This document shows, in pieces, positions 1 through 6,797 of a DNA stretch of 11,375 nt. The translations under genes were made by a program, and so were the position numbers. The notes beneath the pieces were generated by a model. It saw only the letters and a program-made list of their open reading frames with translations. It searched no databases and was not told the origin of the DNA. Origin of the DNA: Novosphingobium sp. (GTDB taxonomy: Bacteria > Pseudomonadota > Alphaproteobacteria > Sphingomonadales > Sphingomonadaceae); contig JAJTFU010000125.1 in the NCBI GenBank assembly GCA_021299075.1, positions 1-11,375 of the forward strand, read 5' to 3'. Numbering within the stretch: position 1 is the stretch's first letter; every line of letters starts with the position of its first letter.

Positions 1-1263
1 CAGCGCGGCGAACATGTCGATCAGATTACCCACCACGGTGAATTCGGCCACTGGCCCGGCGATCTTGCCATCCACGATGCGGAAGCCCGAGGCACCGCGG
101 CTGTAATCGCCGGTCACGCCGTTGACGCCGTGGCCGATCAGTTCGCTCACGTAAACGCCATCGGCAATGTCGGCCATCAGCTCTTCGGGCGTCATCGTCC
201 CGGCTTCCAGGTGCAGGTTGCTGGTGCCCACGCCCGGCGATCCGCCTGCGCCGCGCACCGCATGGCCAGTCGGCGTGCCACCGAGCTGGCGGGCGGCGGC
301 GCTGTCCATCAGCCAGCCGGTCAGGTGACCGTCCGCCACCAGTTCGCGCCGCGCCACGGGCAAGCCTTCGCCATCGAACGGACGCGAGGACAGGCCGCGT
401 TGGCGCAGCGGATCGTCGACGATCGTCACCTCCGGCTTGAACAATTGCGCCCCATCCCGGTCGAGCAGGAAGCTGGCGCGGCGGGCGATGGCATTGCCCG
501 ACATAGCCCCGGTCAGGTGGCCGATCAGCGAGCCGCCGACGCGCGGATCGAAGACGACTGGCAGCTGCCCGCTCTTGAGCCGACCGGGGTTGAGGCGAGC
601 GACGGCGCGGTCCCCGGCCATCTGACCGATTTCCTCTGGCGCGGGCAGATCCGCGAGGTGCCGCGCGGTGCGCCAGCCATAGTCGCGCTGCATCGAATCG
701 CCCTCGCCGGCGATCACCACGGCGCTGATTCCGTGGCAGGTGCCGCCATAGGCGTCGGCAAAGCCGTGGCTGGTAACAAGGGCCATGACCCGGCGGGCCA
801 GGCTGGCGGAGCCGCCTTCGCTGTTGGTCACGCGGGCCACGGCGCGGGCCGCATCCTCGGCAGCGAGGGCGCGGGTCAGTAGGTCCTGCGGGCTCGGTTC
901 GGCGCTATCTTCCAGGTCCAGCTCCGGCAGGCCCGCGCGGAAGAGCAGCTCTTCGGGGGCGAGGCCAGCATATTGGTCCTCCGGCGCGGCGCGGGCCATG
1001 TCGACCGCGCGGGCGGCCAGTTCCTTGAGCGCGGCATCCGACAGGTCGCTCGAGCCGATCGAGGCCGAACGGCGACCGACAAAGACGCGCAGGTCCAGGT
1101 GTTCGCTTTCGCTGCGCTCGATATCTTCCAGCTTGCCGAGCCGGACCTGGACCCCTTCGGACGAGCTGCCCGAATAGATCGCGTCAGCGGCATCGGCTCC
1201 GGCCTTGCGGGCAAGGTCGATCAGCGCGGCAGCGCGTTTCTGGGCGGCGGAAGGGGTCAGCAT
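1..1263 (-). CDS. pmbA: TldD/PmbA family metalloprotease (PmbA-like), C-terminus cut by window edge
   Basis: This minus-strand frame is open from the ATG at 1263 down to base 1, giving 421 residues with no stop, so the gene runs off the left edge. The product belongs to the TldD/PmbA family; in characterised bacteria TldD and PmbA (TldE) act together as a cytoplasmic zinc-dependent protease that matures peptides such as microcins. Seen here: an N-terminal alpha/beta region containing VQVRLGKLEDIERSE and VFVGRRSASIGSSDLS, the VTNSEG motif, VVFDPRVGGSLIGHLTGA, RPFDGEGLPV, and late in the chain GVYVSELIGHGVNGVTGDYS followed by VAEFTVVGNLIDMF, all typical of PmbA. I see no HExxxH-type zinc motif, as expected for the PmbA/TldE partner rather than TldD. 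About 25-30 C-terminal residues are probably missing beyond the edge. The start is supported by GGAGTGA (minus strand 1277-1271), 7 nt upstream. Codon use is uniform and I see no frameshift. A family call of TldD in general cannot be excluded. Confidence 0.93.
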   Translation of the reverse strand, partial: MLTPSAAQKRAAALIDLARKAGADAADAIYSGSSSEGVQVRLGKLEDIERSESEHLDLRVFVGRRSASIGSSDLSDAALKELAARAVDMARAAPEDQYAGLAPEELLFRAGLPELDLEDSAEPSPQDLLTRALAAEDAARAVARVTNSEGGSASLARRVMALVTSHGFADAYGGTCHGISAVVIAGEGDSMQRDYGWRTARHLADLPAPEEIGQMAGDRAVARLNPGRLKSGQLPVVFDPRVGGSLIGHLTGAMSGNAIARRASFLLDRDGAQLFKPEVTIVDDPLRQRGLSSRPFDGEGLPVARRELVADGHLTGWLMDSAAARQLGGTPTGHAVRGAGGSPGVGTSNLHLEAGTMTPEELMADIADGVYVSELIGHGVNGVTGDYSRGASGFRIVDGKIAGPVAEFTVVGNLIDMFAAL

Positions 1264-1271
1264 GCAAGGGT

Positions 1272-1289
1272 CACTCCGAAAGCGGAGTG
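1272..1289 (-). promoter_or_regulatory. Hairpin enclosing the pmbA Shine-Dalgarno sequence
   Basis: On the minus strand, CACTCCG (1289-1283), a CTTT loop and CGGAGTG (1278-1272) form a perfect 7-bp stem. The 3' arm contains GGAGTGA, the best ribosome binding site for pmbA, 7 nt before its ATG at 1263. If it forms in the mRNA, the stem would hide the ribosome binding site until it is opened, for example by ribosomes finishing the upstream small gene at 1322 (or at 1296 in the shifted frame). The hairpin is seen directly; the regulatory role is inference. It has no T-tract, so it is a poor terminator. Confidence 0.45.
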
Positions 1290-1321
1290 GCCGATCTAGG
1301 TATTGCTGGGCAGAAGGGCAA

Positions 1322-1625
1322 TCAGCTGAAGGCGATTGCCAGCAGCTTGAACACGCCGGTCACCACGAAAGGCAAGCCCAGCGCCAGGACCCAGACCCAA
1401 TTGCGATCGCGGCGATAGTAGGGAGCCAGCGACCAGAACGATCAATGCAAAATAGGGCAGCATCGAGCCGCTCTTGGCATTGAGCGCGCCCATGGTGACG
1501 AAGATCTGAAGACCGGTATAGGCCAGCAAGGCATAGGCGATGTGGTCACTCATCCGCTTGCGCCAGTCGAGCGGCTTGTAAGTGCCCTGAGCCGAAACGT
1601 CTGCGCGGTGCCATGCTTTGGCCAT
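1322..1625 (-). pseudogene. Small inner-membrane protein of unknown function, frameshifted
   Basis: I do not recognise a named family. The gene starts at ATG 1625 (MAKAWHRADV...), preceded by AGGGGA at 1637-1632 with a 6-nt spacer; a second ATG at 1553 (MSDHIAYALL) has a weaker site. The first frame gives a soluble N-terminus, a hydrophobic segment (about residues 27-48, HIAYALLAYTGLQIFVTMG) and the start of a second one (MLPYFALIV). From about 1441-1425 the coding frame moves by +1. The continuation reads FWSLAPYYRRDRNWVW, then a membrane helix (VLALGLPFVVTGVFKLLAI), and ends at TGA 1324-1322. In this shifted frame 32 of 38 codons end in G or C, against 18 of 39 in the original frame, so the real C-terminus is in the shifted frame. 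The shifted frame has a TGA at 1444-1442, so the break lies downstream of that point. A stretch of cytoplasmic loop may have been lost at the break. Unshifted translation would end in an unrelated tail at TAG 1298-1296. The gene lies 58 bp upstream of pmbA on the same strand and may be co-transcribed with it. Confidence 0.62.
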
Positions 1626-1832
1626 CAGCGATCCCCTAATCATTCCCCAGCGCCCCGGCGGTCTGTGCCACCATTTAGGACAGGATGAGTAGAACACCGA
1701 AGGGCGAAGGGATCAAGCCTCGTTTACCAATCGTCCGCTATGTCGTTCGTCGATGCCCCATGCACGAAACCTGCCAAATGGACCTTGCGCAGCTTGCCGA
1801 GCGGCGCGGTGCGCCCTAAACGGGCAGGTGCA

Positions 1833-2609
1833 ATGACCGATACTGTCACTCAAGCCGCTGGGCCCAGTGCCGAATCTTCGCTGCCGCAGGGCGGGCTCGA
1901 AGTCATTTCGATCGCCAAGTCCTATGACAAGCGCGCGGTGTTGACCGATATCTCGCTGTCAGTGGCCAAGGGCGAAGTGTTGGGTCTGCTGGGGCCAAAC
2001 GGGGCCGGCAAGACCACCTGTTTCTATTCGATCATGGGCCTGGTGCGACCCGATTCGGGCCGGATCTTGATGGACGGGGTCGATGTTACCAACCTGCCGA
2101 TGTACCGGCGGGCGATCCTGGGCCTGGGCTACCTGCCCCAAGAAACCAGCATCTTTCGCGGCATGACGGTTGAACAGAACATCAACTGTGTGCTCGAACT
2201 GGTCGAACCCGATGCCGAAGTCCGCGCTGCAGAGCTGGAACGCTTGCTGGGCGAATTCGGCCTGACCCGGCTGCGCGCCAGCCCGGCGATGGCGCTGTCA
2301 GGTGGGGAGCGCCGCCGCGCTGAAATCGCCCGCGCCCTGGCGGCCAAGCCCTCGATCATGCTGCTGGACGAGCCTTTCGCCGGGATCGACCCGCTCTCGA
2401 TCAGCGATATCCGTGATCTGGTGCGGGACCTCAAGCAGCGCGGTATCGGCGTGCTGATCACCGATCACAACGTCCGCGAGACGCTGGATATCTGTGACAA
2501 GGGCTGCATCATCTATGGCGGCCAGGTGCTGTTCGCCGGCAGCCCCGAGGCGCTGGTGGCGGACGAGAACGTGCGCCGGCTCTACCTGGGTGAGGGCTTC
2601 ACGCTCTAG
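1833..2609 (+). CDS. lptB: LPS export ABC transporter ATP-binding protein LptB
   Basis: LptB is the cytoplasmic ATPase of the LptB2FGC complex, which extracts lipopolysaccharide from the inner membrane and drives it along the Lpt bridge to the cell surface. The 258-residue product has all ABC motifs: Walker A GPNGAGKT (residues 54-61), Q-loop LPQETSIF (Q103), signature LSGGERRR (155-162), Walker B IMLLDE (175-180) followed by PFAGIDPLSI, and the switch His212 in ITDHNVRETLDI. The FAGIDPLSI and DHNVRETL segments and the C-terminal YLGEGF are diagnostic of LptB rather than other ABC ATPases. I chose ATG 1833, with GCAGG a few bases upstream. The frame is open back to ATG 1740, but the extra 31 residues are not LptB-like. 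The stop overlaps the ribosome binding site of rpoN, which starts 11 bp later, so the two are probably one transcript. In E. coli lptC and lptA precede lptB; here the upstream neighbour is divergent and no lptA or lptC is present. I see no convincing promoter in 1626-1832. Confidence 0.95.
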   Translation: MTDTVTQAAGPSAESSLPQGGLEVISIAKSYDKRAVLTDISLSVAKGEVLGLLGPNGAGKTTCFYSIMGLVRPDSGRILMDGVDVTNLPMYRRAILGLGYLPQETSIFRGMTVEQNINCVLELVEPDAEVRAAELERLLGEFGLTRLRASPAMALSGGERRRAEIARALAAKPSIMLLDEPFAGIDPLSISDIRDLVRDLKQRGIGVLITDHNVRETLDICDKGCIIYGGQVLFAGSPEALVADENVRRLYLGEGFTL

Positions 2610-2620
2610 GGCTTCATCCA

Positions 2621-4022
2621 ATGGCGCTCGGGCCCCGCCTTGACCTTCGGCAATCGCAATCGCTGGTGATGACGCCGCAGCTCCAGCAGGCGATCAAGCT
2701 GCTGGCGCTGTCAAACCTCGAGATCGAAACCTTCATTGGCGAGGCGCTCGAAAGCAATCCGCTGCTCGACATCGGCGAGGCAGCACCTGATGTTCCGGCG
2801 ATCGAGGAAATCGCCGAGCTACGCCGCACCACCTTGGAAACTTCCCCGGTGGACCAGCTGCTGTCCGAAGGCCGCGCCGCTGATGACCGGCCGCTCGACA
2901 TCGATCCGACCGCGCTCGACCGCGACCGTGATACCGGCGATGGCGAGCGCGGCAGCGGTGACTGGAGCGCCGACCAGCGGATCGGTCCGGCCGGCGAGGG
3001 TGGGCTTGATATCGATGAACGCGGCGAGGGCGATAAGGACCTGGCCACTCACCTGCACGACCAGCTTGGGGCCCAGGCGCGCGATCCGCGGCTGGCTTTC
3101 ATTGCCCGCTACCTGATCGATCAGCTGGATGATGCCGGCTATCTCCCGGTCACGCTGCGCGAAGTGGCCGGAGAGCTGGGTGTTCCCCTGGCCGAGGCCG
3201 AGGCGGCGCTGGCGCTGGTCCAGTCGCTCGATCCAACCGGGGTCGGCGCGCGGTCGCTTGGCGAATGCCTGGCGCTCCAGGCGATCGAGGCGGACCGCCA
3301 TGACCCGGCCATGGCCCGCCTGCTCGAAAATCTTGATCTGCTGGCCCGCGGCGAGCTGCCCCGGCTCAAGCGGATGTGCGGGGTCGATGACGAAGACTTC
3401 GCCGACATGCTGGCCGAGCTGCGTGCCTATGATCCCAAGCACGCTGCCGCGGCTGATCGTCAACCGCAGCTACTATGTCGAGATGCGCAGCGCCTGCGAT
3501 GACAAGTCGGCGCGGGCCTGGCTGTCAGACAAGCTGGCCGATGCCAACTGGCTGATCAAGGCGCTGGACCAGCGGCAGAAAACGATCCTGAAGGCTGCGA
3601 GCGAAATCGTGACGCAGCAGGACGGCTTCTTCCGTCATGGCGTCTCGCAACTGCGGCCGCTGACCCTGCGGACGGTGGCCGAGGCGATCGGCATGCATGA
3701 ATCGACCGTCAGCCGCGTCACCTCGAACAAGTACCTGCACTGTCCGCGCGGCACGTTTGAGCTGAAGTACTTCTTCACCTCGGGCGTCGGCGCGGTCGAT
3801 GGTGAGGGCGGAGCCTCGGCCGAAGCGGTCAAGGCCGCGATCAAGGCGCTGATCGATGCCGAGGATCCCAAGGCGATCCTGTCGGACGATACGTTGGTCG
3901 ACCTGCTCAAGGCCAAGGGCTTCGATCTCGCCCGGCGGACGGTCGCCAAGTACCGCGAGGCGATCGGGCTGGGTTCATCGGTTCAGCGCCGCCGGCAAAA
4001 GGCGCTGGCGGGAATGCGCTGA
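2621..4022 (+). pseudogene. rpoN: RNA polymerase sigma-54 factor RpoN, broken by an internal out-of-frame deletion
   Basis: RpoN directs RNA polymerase to -24/-12 promoters that need an AAA+ activator. The first frame (2621-3439, 273 residues) carries region I (LDLRQSQSLVMTPQLQQAIK, SNPLL), an acidic region II (about residues 50-140) and most of the core-binding domain (LDPTGVGARSLGECLALQA, MLAELRAYDPK). The second frame (3441-4019, 193 residues) starts at TLPRLIVNRSYYVEMR and holds the helix-turn-helix (TVAEAIGMHESTVSRVTSNK), HCPRGTFELKYFF and the RpoN box ARRTVAKYRE. At 3439-3441 the frame moves by +1 between DPK and TLPRLIVNR. In E. coli RpoN about 33 residues (PGQSIQ...VIPDVLVRK...WTVELNSD) lie between the equivalent points, and no frame here encodes them. 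The lesion is therefore a deletion of roughly 98 bases, not a slip. Unshifted translation adds about 20 aberrant residues and stops at 3502, losing all DNA-binding parts. The two pieces plus about 33 residues total near 499, a normal RpoN length. The start ATG has TAGGG from the lptB stop upstream. E. coli hpf and ptsN do not follow here. Confidence 0.93.
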
Positions 4023-4061
4023 GGCGCTAGTCTCGCCTGATCTGACAGGGAGAGTCTCACC

Positions 4062-6012
4062 ATGAAACTGCACTTGCTGGCCGCCGCTGCGCTGGCCACC
4101 GTTCTGGCCGCCCCCGCGCTGGCCGACCAGGTCGAGTACCGCGCGCTGATCCAGGAACGCGATGTCGGCCACCTCAAGCTCGACCGGCAGGGGCAGAAGA
4201 TCGCGGTTGATTACAACATCAAGCAGAACGGGCGCGGGCCGACCATCACCGAAGCGGTAACGCTGGATAAGGATGGCGCGCCGACCGCTTGGACCATCAC
4301 CGGTCGCACCACTTTCGGCAATGCCGTCAACGAAAGCTTCAAGCGCACGGCGGCCGGGGCCGAATGGCGCGACCTGTCAGGGCCGGGGCGAATCAAGGGC
4401 AAGGATGCGCCGCGTTATTATTCGACGCAGAACGGCTCGCCGCTTGATGTGGCCATGCTGGCCAAGGCGCTGCTGGCCGATTCCGATCGCACCATGGCCG
4501 TCGCCCCGGGCGGCACCGCCCGGCTGACCGAGCGCGACCGCCGCAGCTTCGATGGCCCCGAAGGCAAACTCGAAGTCGTGACCTACGAGTTGTCCGGCCT
4601 GTCGCTCAACCCGACCTATGTCACCCTGGACGCGAAGGGTGATCTGTTTGCGCTGTCGAGCGCTGGCTTTATCCTCGCCCGCAAGGGCTATGAGCGCGCC
4701 GCCGACAAGCCGCTGCGCGACCTGGCAGAGAAACTGGCCTCGGGCCGCTTCGCCCAGCTCCAGAGCGAGAGCGCCAAGCGGTTCTCCGGCCCGGTCCGGA
4801 TCCGCAATGTTCGAATCTTTGACCCCAAGGCCAAGGCGCTTTCGGCGCTGAGCGACGTGGTCGTCTCAGGCAATCGCATTTCCGGCGTGGTCCCGGCGGG
4901 CAGCATTGCCACGCCGGGCGAGACTACGGTCGAAGGTGAAGGCGGCACGCTGGTGCCGGGCCTGTTCGAAATGCACGGCCACATGGGCCAGGAAGATGCA
5001 CTCATGAACGTGCTGGCCGGTGTTACCTCGGTCCGCGACATGGGCAACCGCAATGAAGTGCTCGACACACTGATCGATCGGATCGGCAAGGGCGAGGTGG
5101 CCGGTCCGCGGATCACGCGCTCGGGCTTTATCGAGGGCAAGAGCCCGTTCAGCTCGGCCACCGGCAAGCTGGTGGCGAGCGAGGCCGAAGCGATCGATGC
5201 GGTGCGCTGGTATGCGGCGCGCGGCTATAACCAGGCCAAGCTCTACAATTCGATGGACCCGAAGTGGGCGCCAAACGTTGTCGCGGAGGCCAAGCGACTG
5301 GGTCAATCAGCTGATGCTGGGCTGGGTGCTCAACCCGGGCGAAGATACCCGCACCCTGTTCCGCTTCACCGCCCAGGCCCGCTTCCCCGGGCTTGATCTC
5401 AAGTCGGACAAGGTGACCAAGACGCTGGATGCCATGGTGGCCAGGAAGGTCGCGCACGAGCCGACCATCGCGATCCACGAGCTCGGCCTTACCGCGCTGG
5501 ACGGCGTGCCCAATCCGGGTGCGGTGGACTATATCGACCACATGCCGCCGGCCGAACAGCGCCAGCTGAAGCAGGCCCTGTTCGGGGCCGATACGCCCAA
5601 GCAGCGCGCCGACTACGTTGCAGCCTTTGCCAAGATCAAGGAAACCCTGGCCGAGATGCACCGCCGCGGGATCATGCTGATCCCCGGCACCGATCTGGGC
5701 GGCGGGTTCAATTATCACCGCGAACTGGAGCTGTTCGGCCAACTGGGGATGAGCCCGGCCGACGTGCTGAGCCGCGCCACACTGGAGATGGCGCAATACC
5801 TGGGCCAGGATCAGGCGCTGGGCAGCATTGAGCGCGGCAAGCTGGCAGACTTCTTCCTGATCCCCGGCGATCCGACCAAGGACCTGAAGGCCATCAAGAC
5901 GATCCGAATGGTCTCGCGCGGCGGCACGGTCTACTTGCCCGACGAAGTCTATGCCAAGCTGGGGATCACGCCCTTCGGCACGCCGGTGAAAATCGCCGCG
6001 CCGAAAAACTGA
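4062..6012 (+). pseudogene. Secreted metal-dependent amidohydrolase, broken by an internal out-of-frame deletion
   Basis: This gene encodes an exported amidohydrolase-superfamily enzyme of the imidazolonepropionase/prolidase-like type; its substrate cannot be deduced. A signal peptide (residues 1-22, ending PALAD) is followed by a beta-rich N-terminal domain (about 25-235) with no clear assignment. The TIM-barrel enzyme begins near RIRNVRIFDP, with VPGLFEMHGHMG carrying the metal-binding HxH (His305, His307) and QAKLYNS carrying the likely bridging lysine. At 5301-5304 the frame moves +1: VVAEAKRLG ends the first piece and VNQLMLGWVLNPGEDTRT begins the second, which continues through AHEPTIAIHE, the catalytic-Asp motif PGTDLGGGFNYHRELELF, LGSIERGKLADFFLIPGDPT and the stop at 6012. 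Family members have about 26 residues at the break, including the GHVP-type and TH-type histidines that complete the metal site; none is encoded here. Unshifted translation would stop at 5396. The ATG at 4062 has AGGGAGAG at 4047-4054. The gene follows rpoN by 39 bp. Codon bias is normal on both sides of the break. Confidence 0.85.
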
Positions 6013-6038
6013 TCCAGCCCTATCCTGCGGCTTCCTGA

Positions 6039-6067
6039 GCGGCGGCATCCAACCCGGATGCCGCCGC
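6039..6067 (+). terminator. Strong hairpin downstream of the amidohydrolase gene
   Basis: GCGGCGGCATCC (6039-6050) and GGATGCCGCCGC (6056-6067) form a perfect 12-bp stem with the 5-nt loop AACCC, 26 bp after the stop at 6012. Only TTCT follows, so the T-tract is weak. Its position between two plus-strand transcription units and its stability suggest a terminator or a 3'-end-stabilising structure. Confidence 0.6.
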
Positions 6068-6148
6068 TTCTGCGCTGAACCGTACATTTGGCGCGCCGCT
6101 TGGTGCGGGAGGCGGGAACTACGAGTGGCCTGAAGCGTTGAGCATCCC

Positions 6149-6176
6149 GCGGGGCAGGCTGCCCGCATGATGCGGG
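6149..6176 (+). promoter_or_regulatory. Palindrome and overlapping hairpin arms in the leader of the lipoprotein gene
   Basis: CCCGCATGATGCGGG (6162-6176) is a perfect 15-bp palindrome around a single central base, ending 24 bp before the start codon at 6201. Its left arm CCCGC (6162-6166) can instead pair with GCGGG at 6149-6153, so two mutually exclusive 5-bp stems are possible. This could be an operator for a dimeric repressor or a leader-RNA switch; both are inference. The rest of 6068-6200 shows nothing I can support beyond the ribosome binding site AGGAG at 6189-6193. I see no good -35/-10 pair. Confidence 0.3.
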
Positions 6177-6200
6177 GCGGCCAATCGTAGGAGACGCATC

Positions 6201-6791
6201 ATGAAATCCAAGCTTCTCATCCTTATCAGCGCCGCAGCACTTCCGCTGGGTGCATGTTCGACCATGGAAAACGATCGGACGCTGTCGACCGCAGCCACGG
6301 GCGCGGCAATTGGCGCTGCCGGTGGGGCCGGTGTTGCCGCCATTGCCGGCGGCGATCTGTTGACTGGCGCACTGATCGGTGGCGCGGTTGGCGGCCTGGC
6401 TGGCGCAATCTGGGCTGACCGCGACGGCGATGGTCGGGCCGACGGCTATGTCCAGAACGGCCAGTATTATGCTGGTGCACCTTCCGGCAATTCCTATCAG
6501 TCGGCAAATGCTGCCCCCGCGCGCCGCTGCCCTTCGACGCTCGGCTCGGCTGCGACCGGTGCGGCGATCGGCGGGGCGGCTGGCGCCGGGGTCGGTGCTG
6601 CTGCAAGTGGCATCAGCGTGCTGGAAGGTGCGGTGGTCGGGGCTGCGGTTGGCGGGCTGGCTGGAGCAATCTGGGCCGATTCCAACAATGACGGCTGCGT
6701 CGATGGCTACTACCGCGAGGGCCAGTACTATTCCGGCGCGCCGACCGCCCAGCCGGCGCATACGCACCACATGAGCGGTGAGCGCGGGTAG
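6201..6791 (+). CDS. Lipoprotein with two glycine-zipper plus Ca-loop-like units
   Basis: The 196-residue product has a lipoprotein signal peptide (MKSKLLILISAAALPLGAC) with lipobox LGAC, so Cys19 should be lipidated and the protein held in an envelope membrane. The mature part is a tandem duplication. Unit 1 (residues 31-94) and unit 2 (117-181) each consist of a glycine-zipper stretch rich in GxxxG spacing (AATGAAIG...), the identical block AVGGLAGAIWAD, an acidic loop and a GQYYxGAP ending. The loops DRDGDGRADG (73-82) and DSNNDGCVDG (160-169) match the DxDxDG pattern of EF-hand-like calcium sites, with Asn replacing one Asp in the second. A linker with Cys110 joins the units; Cys166 lies in the second loop, so a disulfide is possible. 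A His-rich tail (HTHH) ends the protein. AGGAG sits 7 nt before the ATG. Glycine-zipper lipoproteins include outer-membrane proteins such as SlyB/OmpA-like accessory lipoproteins; the function here is unknown. The L,D-transpeptidase gene follows after 6 bp, so the two probably share a transcript. Confidence 0.85.
   Translation: MKSKLLILISAAALPLGACSTMENDRTLSTAATGAAIGAAGGAGVAAIAGGDLLTGALIGGAVGGLAGAIWADRDGDGRADGYVQNGQYYAGAPSGNSYQSANAAPARRCPSTLGSAATGAAIGGAAGAGVGAAASGISVLEGAVVGAAVGGLAGAIWADSNNDGCVDGYYREGQYYSGAPTAQPAHTHHMSGERG
6291..6743 (+). repeat. Intragenic tandem duplication (two units) in the lipoprotein gene
   Basis: Two coding units, 6291-6482 (64 residues) and 6549-6743 (65 residues), align with a one-residue gap and share the identical 12-residue block AVGGLAGAIWAD, an aligned acidic DxDxDG-type loop and the GQYYxGAP end. 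They are separated by a 22-residue linker. The amino-acid sequences have diverged, so this is an old duplication rather than a recent slippage event. Confidence 0.8.
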
Positions 6792-6797
6792 GACAAG

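Noticed and set aside
130..882. Long plus-strand open frame (250 codons) opposite pmbA
   Set aside because: It is the antisense shadow of the well-supported pmbA frame; the protein is low-complexity Ala/Gly/His/Arg with no recognisable motif.
1740..1832. Upstream start for lptB at ATG 1740, adding 31 residues
   Set aside because: The added residues do not resemble LptB N-termini, and ATG 1833 has a nearby GCAGG and gives a normal-length protein.
3439..3441. Programmed ribosomal frameshift or translational bypass in rpoN
   Set aside because: No slippery heptamer or stop codon at the switch, and about 33 expected residues are absent in all frames, so frameshifting could not restore a normal protein.
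2819..3463. Minus-strand open frame of 214 codons opposite rpoN
   Set aside because: Shadow of the RpoN coding sequence, whose motifs are unmistakable.
5149..6168. Minus-strand open frame of 339 codons opposite the amidohydrolase
   Set aside because: Antisense of a recognisable amidohydrolase C-terminal half with clear motifs; the minus-strand product has no family features.
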